Under the pieces are notes generated by a model. It was given only the letters and a program-made list of their open reading frames with translations, was not told the origin of the DNA and ran no database searches. 64,000 nucleotides of DNA from Xanthomonas sp. DAR 35659. GTDB lineage: Bacteria > Pseudomonadota > Gammaproteobacteria > Xanthomonadales > Xanthomonadaceae. Shown in pieces: positions 1 through 8,863 of the stretch (positions are counted from its first letter, which is position 1; every line of letters begins with the position of its first letter). The position numbers and the translations under genes are program-made. The DNA is taken from the NCBI RefSeq assembly GCF_041242975.1, contig NZ_CP162488.1, positions 4,392,001-4,456,000 on the forward strand. Reading direction: 5' to 3'.

Positions 1-187
1 GCGCATCGAATGTGCTCACGGACAATCCGCTGATCGGGCACAGAAGCACAACGATTCACGCGAACTGGTCATTGGCCAAAGCGCTCGCGGATATACTTCC
101 CTCTACCGGCATCTGATCGCGCTGGATACCGTGTTTGTTCTGGCGATCCGCGCGCAACGCGATGCAGGCGATGCACGCGATGCGTGA
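1..187 (+). pseudogene. C-terminal remnant of a RelE/ParE-type toxin, frameshifted
   Basis: The window opens inside this gene. Reading from base 3, the frame gives a segment with LTDNPLIGHR, the usual mid-protein motif of ParE-like toxins. From about base 56 the continuation is in the frame starting at base 2: RELVIGQSARGYTSLYRH, then ALDTVFVLAIRAQRDAG and a TGA at 185-187. These two pieces are adjacent blocks of one ParE/RelE toxin, so an indel of one base near 48-58 has split it. In the family, the toxin acts on gyrase (ParE) or ribosome-bound mRNA (RelE); the neighbouring antitoxin, if any, lies outside the window. Family assignment rests on motif recognition only. A sequencing error cannot be excluded. 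Confidence 0.6.
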
Positions 188-523
188 AACCGGGGGCCGG
201 CACCCGCGCCAACCGCATCGACCCCGTGCTTCGCGATGCGACCTGAAGCGCGGCCCTCACGTCCTGTAATCGGCCGCGAACCTGTGCCAGGGCTTGTCGT
301 TGTGGGACGCGCCGATCGACAGGGAGGCAAACCTGGAAACGCTGTTCGCCGGTTATGTCGCCACCGTCGCCCCTCCCGGCTACTCCTTCCAGGACGAGTT
401 GATCGCGCGCTATCCGCAGGCCACGGGTAATCCCCGGCGCAACTGGAAAGCCTGCGCACCTCGCCGGGTGGCGCGCCTTGGCGGCGCCCGCGTCCACCCG
501 CCGACGCCTGAGCGCGCGTCCCG
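188..523. other. Non-coding or decayed region
   Basis: There is no convincing gene between the toxin remnant and the porin. An open stretch on the plus strand from 270 to about 480 has protein-like composition (SLWDAPIDREANLETLFAGY) but no plausible start and no family I recognise. It loses protein-like composition in its second half and then runs antisense into the porin gene, so it may be a decayed fragment. Confidence 0.4.
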
Positions 524-1306
524 CTACAGCGAGAAGCTACGCTTGATGGTGAACGACCAGGCGCCGTCGATCGGATTGGAAACATGCACCCGCCCATCGC
601 CGTCCGCCACGCCGGTGGTGTAGCGGCGATAGACGCCAGCGCTGTTCCAGGCCCGTGCGTAACTCAGGCCGAACTCGGTGCCGCGCCAGGTGCGGGTCAC
701 GCCCACGCGCGCGTCAGTCCACCCGTAATCGGCGAAGTTGCGCACATGCTGGTGACCGGCATGCACGCTGGCCTGCCAGTCCGATGCCAGCGGCAGCGTG
801 GCGTCCAGCGCCAGATAGCCGGAACCGCGCGAGTGCCGGCCCTGGCCGACGCCCAGCGTGGCGCTGTTGTAGCCGAAGTAGTCGCGCGTCCAGGTGCTGG
901 CGTAGGACAGCTCCACTGTGCGCCAATGGCCGGCGACGATGGCCTCGCCGTAGTCGTAGCGGGTGTCGCTGGCGCTCATGCGCGCGCCGGGATAGGCGTA
1001 GTGGTAGACGCCGGCGCGCCAGCCCCAGTCGCCGTGGCTGGCCGCGTAGCCGGCGTACACATCCCATTCCAGGTGCCCGCCTTCGATGAAGTACGGGCTC
1101 ACTCCCGAGGCCCAGGTGCCGGCATACCAGCCGCTGTCCGCGGCCACATCCAGCCCGCCCTGCAGCACCGGCCGGCCCCAGCTCTGCTCGAATCCGCGCG
1201 AGACGTAGTTCGAGGTCGCCGCCAGGTTGGCGCTGGCGGTGCCGGCCCAGGCCGGCGCGGCGACACCCAGCGCCAGCAGCAGCGCAACAGCGCGCACGGC
1301 CCTCAC
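524..1306 (-). CDS. TorF family putative outer-membrane porin
   Basis: 260-residue exported protein. Residues 1-21 form a signal peptide ending at AWAG. The mature part starts with the signature of the TorF/TIGR02001 family: [20 protein letters not shown], then [20 protein letters not shown]. The rest is alternating aromatic and small residues typical of a beta-barrel, and it ends in SFSL. The family is predicted to form outer-membrane pores or channels; the substrate is unknown. The start is GTG at 1304-1306 and overlaps the TGA of the upstream chemoreceptor by 4 bases, so the two are probably one transcript with translational coupling. This suggests, but does not prove, that the porin admits the ligand the receptor senses. 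Confidence 0.85.
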   Translation of the reverse strand: MRAVRAVALLLALGVAAPAWAGTASANLAATSNYVSRGFEQSWGRPVLQGGLDVAADSGWYAGTWASGVSPYFIEGGHLEWDVYAGYAASHGDWGWRAGVYHYAYPGARMSASDTRYDYGEAIVAGHWRTVELSYASTWTRDYFGYNSATLGVGQGRHSRGSGYLALDATLPLASDWQASVHAGHQHVRNFADYGWTDARVGVTRTWRGTEFGLSYARAWNSAGVYRRYTTGVADGDGRVHVSNPIDGAWSFTIKRSFSL

Positions 1307-3846
1307 GACACCAGCTCCAGCCGCGCGCGGCCCGGCGTGGCCGTGCCGCCCGACGATGACGCGGCGAGTTTGAACAATGCCACCGCGTGCTGCAGTTCCT
1401 CGGCCTGATCCTCCATCGCCCGCGCCGCCGCGGTGGCCTCCTCGACCAGTGCGGCGTTCTGCTGGGTGACCTCGTCCATCTGCACGATGGCCTTGCCGAC
1501 CTGTTCGATGCCGGCGCTCTGTTCCTGCGAAGCGGCGGCGATCTCGCTCATGATGTCGGTGACCCGACGCACGCTGGTCACCACCTCGCGCATGGTGTCG
1601 CCGGCGCCGTTGACCAGCGCGGTGCCGTCGTCGATCTTGCCGACCGAGGCGTCGATCAGGCTCTTGATCTCGTGCGCGGCGGTCGCCGACCGCTGCGCCA
1701 GCGCGCGCACCTCGCTCGCCACCACCGCGAAACCGCGACCCTGTTCGCCGGCGCGCGCCGCCTCCACCGCGGCGTTGAGCGCCAGAATGTTGGTCTGGAA
1801 GGCGATGCCGTCGATGACGCCGATGATCTCGGCCATCTTCTTCGAGGCCGCGGCGATACCGGACATGGTGTCCACCACCTGCTCCACCACCGCGCCGCCG
1901 CGCGAGGCCACACTGGCGGTGTCCTGCGCCAGGCGGTTGGCCTGATGCGCGTGCTCGGCGTTCTGCTTCACCGTGGCGGTCAGTTCCTCCATCGAGGCTG
2001 CGGTCTCTTCCAGGCTGGCCGCCTGTTGTTCGGTGCGGCGCGACAGGTCGTCGTTGCCGGCGGCGATCTCGCCGGCGGCGGTGTTGATCGCGGTGGTGGC
2101 CTGCTGGATGCGGCCGACGATGCCGGTCAGCTGTTCCACCGTGGCGTTGGCGTCGTCGCGCATCTGCGCGAACACGCCATGGAACTCACCGTGCATGCGC
2201 GCGGTGAGATCGCCCTGGGCCACCGCGCGCAACAGCGACGACAAGGCCGACAGGTTGCCCTCGGTCAGTTCCATCAGGCGGTTCAGCCCGACCACCATGC
2301 CGCGGAAGTCGTACTGGAAGCGGTCGGCATCGCCGCGCCGCGCGAAGTCGCCGGAGGCCGCGGCCTGCGCCAGTTCGGTGATGGCGTGGTTGATCGCCTG
2401 CAGGCTGCCCTTCGTGGTGCGCATCGCTTCGGTGATCGCCGCCTTCTCGCCGGGCAGCGGTTCCATGTCCACCTGCATGTTGCCGATCGCGTACTGCGAC
2501 ATCACCTCGACCAGGCGCCGCTGCACGTCCACATGCGCGGCGACCAGCGCGTTGGTGCCGTGGACCATGCGCCCGTACTCGCCAGGGAAACGCTCGGCAT
2601 CCATCCGGTAGCTCATCTCGCCGGCGTCGTGGCGCTGCGCCATCTCCGCCTGCGCCTGCATCACCGCCTGCAACTGGGTCTGCATGCCGCCCATGGCGTC
2701 CAGCAACTGGCCCAGTTCGTCGTCGCGGCGGTGGCGGACCTGGCTGTCCAGGCGCCCGGCAGCGACGGCGGAGGACACGCGCACCGCCTCGGCCAGCGGG
2801 TCGAGCACCTGCCTGCGCAGCAACAGATACAGCGCGCCGCTCAGCAGCAGCGCCGAGAGCAGGCCGACCCCGGCGATGGCCCACAGCAGCGCACGCGCCT
2901 TGGCCATCACCAGCGCGTACGGCACCGAGACGCCCAGCGCGAACGCCTGCGGCGCATTGCCGATCTTCAGCGGCACGAACACGCTCAGCGCGTCCTCGCC
3001 GTCTGCGCGGCGATGGTCGACCACCACCTGTCCCTTGGCCACGCGCGCGAGCATGTCCCTGGACCAGGGATCGGTGCGGGTCTTGCCGATCTGCCGCGGA
3101 TCTCGGCTGGCCATCACCACGCCCAGCGGCGACAGCAGGCTGGCGTGGCCCTCGCCCATCGGGCGCAGCGCGGCGATGCGCTGCTGCAGGGTGTCGAGGG
3201 TGAAGTCGACGGTGACCACGCCGAGGAAACGGCCGTTCTCCAGGATCGGCGTGGCCAAGGTGGTCATCAACGTGTCCTTGCCGGCCACCGGGTAGTAGTA
3301 CGGCTCGATCACCACCGGCTTGTGGGTGTTGCGCGCCAGCAGGTACCAGTCGCCGTCGCCGGGTTTCTCGTAGTCGCGCAGCGCCTCGCGTACCAGCTTG
3401 CCGTTCTGCCGCGACCACCAGGTCATGTAGCGGCCGGTGGCGTCGTGGCCCTCGGCGCCGACGAAGGCCTTGTCGTTGCCGTCGAAGGCATCGGGTTCCC
3501 ACATCGTGCTGATGCCCAGCCACGTCGGATGCGCGTCGAGCTGGCTGCGCAACACCGCGGTGGCGGTATCGCGCGACAGGCCGCCGGCGGCGTGCTGCAC
3601 GCGGAAGCTGTTGGCCAGCGCCTCGCTGGCGTCGAAGGCGACGCCGATCTCGCGCGAGACGCGCTGCGCTTCCAGTTGCGCCAGGTTCTCGATACTGGCG
3701 CGCGAGGTGGACAGCAGCGCGTCGCTGCTGCGCCAGTAGATGATCAGCGCGGTCAGGCCGAAGCAGGCCAGCGCGAGCAGGCCGGTCCCCAGCATGAGGC
3801 GCTTGGCGACGCTACCTCGGCGGCGGTACGGCGACGGAGTGGACAT
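1303..3846 (-). CDS. Methyl-accepting chemotaxis protein with dCache-like sensor
   Basis: 847-residue chemoreceptor. After a short basic N-terminus there is a membrane segment (about residues 17-37), a periplasmic region of about 250 residues that looks like a dCache sensor, a second membrane segment (about 300-322), a HAMP domain, and then further HAMP-like segments before the signalling domain. The signalling hairpin is unmistakable: [20 protein letters not shown] with flanking methylation helices. There is no C-terminal CheR-binding pentapeptide; the protein ends in ARLELVS. An upstream open frame reaches 4419, but the ATG at 3844-3846 directly precedes the basic residues and first membrane helix and is the sensible start. 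The stop overlaps the start of the TorF-type porin gene. The ligand is not predictable. Confidence 0.93.
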   Translation of the reverse strand: MSTPSPYRRRGSVAKRLMLGTGLLALACFGLTALIIYWRSSDALLSTSRASIENLAQLEAQRVSREIGVAFDASEALANSFRVQHAAGGLSRDTATAVLRSQLDAHPTWLGISTMWEPDAFDGNDKAFVGAEGHDATGRYMTWWSRQNGKLVREALRDYEKPGDGDWYLLARNTHKPVVIEPYYYPVAGKDTLMTTLATPILENGRFLGVVTVDFTLDTLQQRIAALRPMGEGHASLLSPLGVVMASRDPRQIGKTRTDPWSRDMLARVAKGQVVVDHRRADGEDALSVFVPLKIGNAPQAFALGVSVPYALVMAKARALLWAIAGVGLLSALLLSGALYLLLRRQVLDPLAEAVRVSSAVAAGRLDSQVRHRRDDELGQLLDAMGGMQTQLQAVMQAQAEMAQRHDAGEMSYRMDAERFPGEYGRMVHGTNALVAAHVDVQRRLVEVMSQYAIGNMQVDMEPLPGEKAAITEAMRTTKGSLQAINHAITELAQAAASGDFARRGDADRFQYDFRGMVVGLNRLMELTEGNLSALSSLLRAVAQGDLTARMHGEFHGVFAQMRDDANATVEQLTGIVGRIQQATTAINTAAGEIAAGNDDLSRRTEQQAASLEETAASMEELTATVKQNAEHAHQANRLAQDTASVASRGGAVVEQVVDTMSGIAAASKKMAEIIGVIDGIAFQTNILALNAAVEAARAGEQGRGFAVVASEVRALAQRSATAAHEIKSLIDASVGKIDDGTALVNGAGDTMREVVTSVRRVTDIMSEIAAASQEQSAGIEQVGKAIVQMDEVTQQNAALVEEATAAARAMEDQAEELQHAVALFKLAASSSGGTATPGRARLELVS

Positions 3847-4417
3847 GCGGATTCCTTGGCGGGAGGGAGGGACTGACGCGGCCAGACGCCACGTGCAGGT
3901 CGCCATGGACGCGGCGCGAGCGCCGTGTCCGTAACCGATGACCTGCCCGCGACATTCCCCGCGGGGCCACGGCGCGGTACCGGAACGCGCGTCCCGGCAC
4001 GCCGCATCACGGCCCACTCCCTCGCTATCGTCACGGCACCCGTGAACTTGATGGCCATTCCACAACGGGCCGACGAACGGCCGGGTGTCCGCAGCGTAGG
4101 AATTCGGTAACACATCCGAGCCGAACGCGTTGCCGACGTAGCCGGCGGGTGCCGCTGGCGGCCTCGCTTGTGCGGCACGCAGGCGAATGCTAGCGTCGCG
4201 ACGGCATGCGACCACGGACGGGCACCATGAGCGGACACGACAGCGGGAAAAGCGGACGGTCGCGACGGCCTGCCCACGCGCGCGCACTGCGCCAACTACC
4301 GGCCTTCTCCGCAACGCGTCGGTCACTGGCAGTTCGGTTTCGCAGACAGCTCGGCGTTGCGGTGCTCTTGCGTCCGACGTACTGCAGCGGCAGCCCGCAA
4401 CACACGCGTGGCGTTCC
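3847..4417. other. 571-bp divergent intergenic region
   Basis: This lies between the chemoreceptor (minus) and the GT51-like protein (plus) and must carry both promoters. Open frames cross it on both strands but none has coding character beyond GC-rich randomness. I see no clear promoter, tRNA, repeat or hairpin. Confidence 0.4.
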
Positions 4418-4972
4418 ATGAGGCGTATCGCAACGTCGGGGCTGGCAGCGATCGCGGCCCTGCTGCTGGTGGCGTTCGCCGCGTTCGTGTCCTACGACAT
4501 GCGGGTGTTCCAGCCGCGCCAGGCGCAGATCCAGGCGCTGCTACAACGCGCGCCGGCGGAGGAGCGCGTCCCGCCGGCGTTGATTCGCCGCTACATTCTT
4601 GCCACGTACGCGACCGGCGCGTCTCCCTCCAGCAGCGTCGCGCGCATGTTGCTGGGACGCCTGGAGGTCACGCGCGAGCAGAGCATGCTCGGCTGGCACA
4701 CGCACGAAGTGCTCTGGGACCTACTGGTCAGGCTGCACCTGTCGCAGGACGAGATCCTGGGGCTGTACGCCACCTTGTCCTACAACGGCGCCGGCTATGG
4801 CCTCAGCCAACTGTCGCAGCGGCTGTACGCCAAGCCCTTGAGTGCGCTGTCCGAGCCGGAAGCGGCCACCGTCGTGGCGGTGCTCTGGTGGCCGCAGGCC
4901 TACCTGCGCGACCGCGCGCGCCTGGAGCGGCGCCGCGATCTGCTGATGGCGAGAGCGCGCGAGGCGCGCTGA
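4418..4972 (+). CDS. Truncated GT51-like (peptidoglycan transglycosylase-like) membrane protein
   Basis: 184-residue protein with one N-terminal membrane segment (about residues 8-26). The second half matches the C-terminal half of a GT51 transglycosylase domain: [20 protein letters not shown], a [18 protein letters not shown] segment in place of the usual G-YG-AA-YFGK block, then [15 protein letters not shown], as in the usual LTLAEAALLAGL. The first half of a GT51 domain, with the catalytic Glu in an EDxxFxxH motif and the QGGSTITQQ block, is absent. It is therefore unlikely to polymerise glycan. It could be a regulatory paralogue or a decaying gene. The ATG at 4418 directly precedes the signal anchor; the frame is open further upstream to 4187 without protein-like sequence. 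Confidence 0.65.
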   Translation: MRRIATSGLAAIAALLLVAFAAFVSYDMRVFQPRQAQIQALLQRAPAEERVPPALIRRYILATYATGASPSSSVARMLLGRLEVTREQSMLGWHTHEVLWDLLVRLHLSQDEILGLYATLSYNGAGYGLSQLSQRLYAKPLSALSEPEAATVVAVLWWPQAYLRDRARLERRRDLLMARAREAR

Positions 4973-5042
4973 TGTTGCGATGGGTGTTCGCTTCGGGTGC
5001 GGATGGCGCCGAGTGGTTCAGCCACGTGCTTGCGGCCGGACC

Positions 5043-5076
5043 CTCACCCCAACCCCTCTCCCGATGGGAGAGGGGC
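5043..5076. repeat. Hairpin repeat (CCCCTCTCCC element)
   Basis: A perfect 10-bp stem, CCCCTCTCCC / GGGAGAGGGG, with a 3-base loop lies at 5053-5075, preceded by ACCCCAA. This unit is dispersed widely in Xanthomonas intergenic regions. It lies 16 bases beyond the stop of the TonB receptor and 70 bases after the GT51-like gene, so it could act as a bidirectional terminator. There is no U-run. Confidence 0.7.
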
Positions 5077-5091
5077 TAAGCTCTGGTTGTT

Positions 5092-7929
5092 TCAGAACCG
5101 CAGGCTCACGCCCAGGGTGAACGCGCGGCCATAGCGCGAGTAGCCCTGGGACAGCAGCGGATTGCCGTTGATGCTGTAGGTCTGTTCGTCGTCCAGCAGG
5201 TTCTGGCCTTCCAGGCTGAGGCTCAGCATGTCGTTGACCTGGTAGGACACGTGCGCGGTCAGCCAGGTGATCTTGTCGGCCTGTTCGTTGTAGCCGGCGC
5301 CCAGCACGTTGACCGCGCTGACGAAGCCGTCGGTGTGGTCGGCGGTGGCGCCGATCGACCACGGCCCCTTCTCGTACATCAGGCCCAGCGAGTACACCGC
5401 CGGGGCGATGCCTTCCAGCGGCCGCTCCTCGCCGTTGACCCAACTGCGCGACCAGTTGCGCGTGTACTGCGCGCGGAAGCCCAGGCCGTTCTCCCAGAAG
5501 TGCTGCAGGCCGGCCTCGATGCCGCGGACCTTGGCGTAGTCGCCGTTGATCGGACGCATCACGTTGAACAGGTGGCCAGGCACGCCGATGTCCTGGCCCG
5601 GTTCCCAACTGGTGGTGATCTGGTTTTCGATGCGCTTGTAGAACACCGCCACGTTGGCGATGGACTGTTCGGCGAAATACCACTCCAGCGACAGGTCGCC
5701 CTGCTTGGCGCTGTAGGGTTTCAGGTTCACGTTGCCGCCGTAGACCTGGGTGAAGTCGCCCCAGGACACGCTGGCGGTGGTGTTGGTCGGCGCCAGCTTG
5801 TCCACCGAGGGCCGTGCCATGGTCTTGGCCGCGCCCACGCGCAACAGCAGATCCTCGCTGAAGCGCCAGGTGAAGTTGCCCGACGGCAACACGAAGGTGT
5901 AATCGCCGTCCTGCACGATCGGCGTCGGTTCGGCGTACTCGGCGGTGTAGTTGAACGCACCGTTCTCGGTGATGCTGAGGATCTTCGCGTCCCAGGCCTG
6001 GGCGCGGGTGCGGGTCTTGACCAGGCGCACGCCGACGTCGGCGTTCCAGCGCTCGCCGGACAGGTCGGCCTGCACGTAGAAGGCGTTGGTCTTCTCCTCC
6101 ACGCGGTAGCTTTCCAGCGGATTCCATTGCGGCGCGGCCAGCGCGTAGTCGTAGGTCCCGCCGTCCGGGCGCGGCTGGCCGTTGTAGGCGCGCAAGCGGG
6201 CCAGGTAGTTGGGCACGTCGAAGGCCAGGAAGGTGCGCGGGAAGGTCGAGCCGACCTTGTCCATGAAGTGGGTCAGGGCGAAGGTGTGGTCCAGCACCTC
6301 GCCGCCCAGCGCGCCGACATTGATCGCGTTGGCGCCGGAGTAGTAGTCGGCGCCGCCGTTGAGCGTGTTGTTGACCAGATCGCGGCGCTTGCTGCGCTCG
6401 GTGCGGGTCACGCCGAAGTGCAGGTTGTCCACGCCCCACTGGCCCACGTACAGCTTGCCGCCGATGGTGCCGCCGGTGATCTCGTCGGCGATGTTGTCGC
6501 CGCGCAGTTCCATGTAGTGGGTGTTGAAGTCGCTGTCGCCGAACTGCCCGTTGGCCAGGCCGCTGGCCAGGTCGCGGCCGTCGTCGAAGGTGGTGACGAC
6601 GTTGGGCACGGCGTTGCGGCCGACGGTGATGCGGGTGGTGTTGGGCTGGTTCATGCGCAGCACCACGTAGGTGTCCTGCCCGCCGGAATAGCGCTTGGAG
6701 GTGGAGCGGTACAGGTCGCCGGTCAGGGTCAGGTCCTCGCTGGCCTTCCATTGCCCGTTGATGCCGTACAGGTCGGTGTCCACCACCCGGTGCTCGGTCT
6801 GGTTGAGCAGTTCCGGGTTCATCCGCAGCTCCGGATCCGGGTTGTCCAGGGTCAGGCCGGTGACGATGCCGTTCTGCACGGTGATGTCCGACCAGCGCCC
6901 CGGCGCGAAGAGCGGGTAGTAGGACTGCTGGTAGGACACCTGCGGCGAATCGAGGCGGGTCTTGAGGCCGTCGACGACGATGCGCACGTCCTCGTTCGGC
7001 CGCCACTCGAGCTTGCCGGAAAAGGCACGGCGCTTCTTGTCTTCCAGCGTCGAGCCGACCCGGAACTGGCCCGGCGCGATCAGCCCGTACTCGTCCGGAT
7101 CCAGCTGGCCGTTGCCGTTGGGATCGATGTTGCCGCCCCAGGCGTTGCCGCTCCAGCTCGGATCGTTCGGGTCGGGATTGCGGGTCCAGCCGCCGTCGTT
7201 GCCGGCGATGTCGGTGCGGTCCTTGCGCGCGGCGTAGACCACGCCCAGCAGCACGCCGACGGTGTCGTCGAGGAAGGTGTTGCTGTAGGCGGCCGAGAAC
7301 TTGCGCCCGTTGAGTTCGGACATCTGGTTGCGGTCGCCTTCGGCGCGCACGATCGCGTGCTGGCCCTTCTGGTCGAACGGGCTGGCCGAGCGCAGGTTGA
7401 TCAGGCCGCCGATCGCGCCTTCGCTCAGCACCGCCTGCGCGCCCTTGACCACGTCGGCGCCGCTGATCACGTCCGCCGGCAGCACGTCGTAGGCGAAGTC
7501 GCGGCCGGCGCCGTCGGTGGCCAGGAGGCGACCGTTGAAGGTGGTGAGCGTGTACTCCGGGCCCAGGCCGCGCACGCTCACCTTCTGCCCCTCGCCGCCG
7601 GCGGTGCGGCTGATCGACACGCCGGTGATGTGGCTGAGCGAATCGGCCACGTTGTCGTCGGGGAAGCGGCCCAGTTCCAGCGCGCTGATCGAGTCCTGCA
7701 CCGTCGCCGCATCACGCTTGAGTTCGGTGGCGCGCGCCAGGCTGGCGCGCACGCCGGTGACCTGGATCGCCTCCAGGTCGACCGGATTCTGGGTGGCCTC
7801 GGCGGTGCCCGCCGGCTGCGCCTGCGGCGAGACCGGCACGGCCTCCTGGGACCACGCGGTGGCCGGCATCAACAGGGCGAGGGCGATGGCGTGGAACAGG
7901 CTGTGGCGATGCGGGCGAACGGCATTCAC
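5092..7929 (-). CDS. TonB-dependent receptor, TonB-Xanth-Caul type
   Basis: 945-residue outer-membrane receptor. It has a signal peptide ending near PATAWSQ, a plug domain with the family hallmark (ELGRFPDDNVADSLSHITGV, then GEGQKVSVRGLGPEYTLTTF), and a long 22-strand barrel ending in AFTLGVSLRF with a terminal Phe. The family imports oligosaccharides across the outer membrane with energy from TonB-ExbBD. The start is taken as GTG at 7927-7929 because AGGAG lies 7 bases before it; an ATG further upstream would leave that site unused and add a non-signal extension. It is divergent from the AgaR-like regulator. Together with the downstream sugar genes it is the likely uptake component for an amino-sugar glycan. 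Confidence 0.93.
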   Translation of the reverse strand: MNAVRPHRHSLFHAIALALLMPATAWSQEAVPVSPQAQPAGTAEATQNPVDLEAIQVTGVRASLARATELKRDAATVQDSISALELGRFPDDNVADSLSHITGVSISRTAGGEGQKVSVRGLGPEYTLTTFNGRLLATDGAGRDFAYDVLPADVISGADVVKGAQAVLSEGAIGGLINLRSASPFDQKGQHAIVRAEGDRNQMSELNGRKFSAAYSNTFLDDTVGVLLGVVYAARKDRTDIAGNDGGWTRNPDPNDPSWSGNAWGGNIDPNGNGQLDPDEYGLIAPGQFRVGSTLEDKKRRAFSGKLEWRPNEDVRIVVDGLKTRLDSPQVSYQQSYYPLFAPGRWSDITVQNGIVTGLTLDNPDPELRMNPELLNQTEHRVVDTDLYGINGQWKASEDLTLTGDLYRSTSKRYSGGQDTYVVLRMNQPNTTRITVGRNAVPNVVTTFDDGRDLASGLANGQFGDSDFNTHYMELRGDNIADEITGGTIGGKLYVGQWGVDNLHFGVTRTERSKRRDLVNNTLNGGADYYSGANAINVGALGGEVLDHTFALTHFMDKVGSTFPRTFLAFDVPNYLARLRAYNGQPRPDGGTYDYALAAPQWNPLESYRVEEKTNAFYVQADLSGERWNADVGVRLVKTRTRAQAWDAKILSITENGAFNYTAEYAEPTPIVQDGDYTFVLPSGNFTWRFSEDLLLRVGAAKTMARPSVDKLAPTNTTASVSWGDFTQVYGGNVNLKPYSAKQGDLSLEWYFAEQSIANVAVFYKRIENQITTSWEPGQDIGVPGHLFNVMRPINGDYAKVRGIEAGLQHFWENGLGFRAQYTRNWSRSWVNGEERPLEGIAPAVYSLGLMYEKGPWSIGATADHTDGFVSAVNVLGAGYNEQADKITWLTAHVSYQVNDMLSLSLEGQNLLDDEQTYSINGNPLLSQGYSRYGRAFTLGVSLRF

Positions 7930-7984
7930 GGGCGGTCTCCTGGGGCTGGCGAGCGTAGGACGGCGGTGCGGGGGCCAGATAAGC

Positions 7985-8041
7985 AACGAAACCGAGCCTA
8001 TATTAGGTTTCGTTTTGTATCAATAGCGAAATGTAACGAAC
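7985..8041. promoter_or_regulatory. Putative operator cluster for the DeoR/AgaR-type regulator
   Basis: The divergent promoter region of the TonB receptor and the regulator holds AACGAAACC at 7985-7993, its inverse GGTTTCGTT at 8006-8014, and further copies CGAAAT (8027) and CGAAC (8037). The TTTCGTTTTG core resembles the known AgaR site of enteric bacteria (repeated TTTCRTTTY). The same CGAAAC motif recurs in the second divergent promoter of the locus at 10005-10038. Confidence 0.6.
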
Positions 8042-8076
8042 TGTCGCATACTCTGGGCCGTTTGCAAGGAGCCTCC

Positions 8077-8856
8077 ATGTCCGTCACCCGCGACACCAGC
8101 CAGCGCCGCCTCCAGATCAGCGAATTGGTCCGCCAGCACGGCAGCGTGCAGGTGTCCGCGCTGGCGCAGCAGTTCGGGGTGAGCCTGCAGACCGTGCGCA
8201 AGGACCTGCGCTACCTCGCCGAACGCGGGGTGATGGCGCGCGCCTACGGCGGCGGCATCGACAGCAGCGCGGTCAACGCCGCGCCGGTCGAGCCGCATTA
8301 CGACGCCAAGCGCACCGTGCACCTGGAGGAGAAGCGCCGCATCGGCCTGCGCGCGGCGGCGCTGGTGCAGCCGGGCAATACCATCGCCATCGATTCGGGC
8401 ACCACCGCGATCCAGTTGGCCGAGGCGCTGCCGGACATCGACATGACCGTGGTCACCAACGACTTCGGCGTGCTCACCGCGCTCAGCCCCAAGACCCACA
8501 TCAACCTGGTGATGCTGGGCGGCGAACTGCGGCGCAAGAACATGGCCTTCTACGGCGGACTCACCGTCGAGGCGCTGGACGCGCTGCACGTGGACCTGCT
8601 GTTCCTGGGCGTGGACGGCTTCGACCTGGAACGCGGCATCACCACCCACTACGAGCCCGAGGCGATGCTCAACCGCAAGATGGTGGAGGCGGCACGCGCG
8701 GTGATCGCCATCACCGACAGCTCCAAGTTCGGCAAGATCTGCCTGCACCGGATCATCCCGGTGTCCGAGCTGGACGCGCTGATCACCGACACCGGCGCGC
8801 CCGAGGACGTGGTCCACGCCTGCCAGGCGCTGGGCGTGGACCTGGTGCGCGCCTGA
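8077..8856 (+). CDS. DeoR-family transcriptional regulator (AgaR-like)
   Basis: 259-residue regulator. An N-terminal DeoR-type helix-turn-helix lies at residues 10-60 (QVSALAQQFGVSLQTVRKDL), followed by the DeoR effector domain with the phosphosugar-binding signature IDSGTTAIQLAEAL and FLGVDGFDLERGITTH. DeoR proteins of this class usually repress sugar catabolic genes and release DNA on binding a phosphorylated intermediate. AAGGA at 8066-8070 is a good ribosome site for the ATG at 8077. It is divergent from the TonB receptor and sits amid AgaZ, AgaS and a sugar kinase, so control of this locus by a galactosamine-phosphate-type effector is the simplest reading. The effector itself is inferred. 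Confidence 0.88.
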   Translation: MSVTRDTSQRRLQISELVRQHGSVQVSALAQQFGVSLQTVRKDLRYLAERGVMARAYGGGIDSSAVNAAPVEPHYDAKRTVHLEEKRRIGLRAAALVQPGNTIAIDSGTTAIQLAEALPDIDMTVVTNDFGVLTALSPKTHINLVMLGGELRRKNMAFYGGLTVEALDALHVDLLFLGVDGFDLERGITTHYEPEAMLNRKMVEAARAVIAITDSSKFGKICLHRIIPVSELDALITDTGAPEDVVHACQALGVDLVRA

Positions 8857-8863
8857 GCCCGGC

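Noticed and set aside
1387..3876. 829-codon plus-strand open frame
   Set aside because: It is the antisense shadow of the chemoreceptor: His/Arg/Leu-rich composition with no domain, caused by high GC at third positions. The minus-strand frame has all MCP motifs.
5251..8076. Long plus-strand frame before the DeoR-type regulator
   Set aside because: It is antisense to the TonB receptor and only joins the regulator by lack of stops; AAGGA before ATG 8077 marks the true start.
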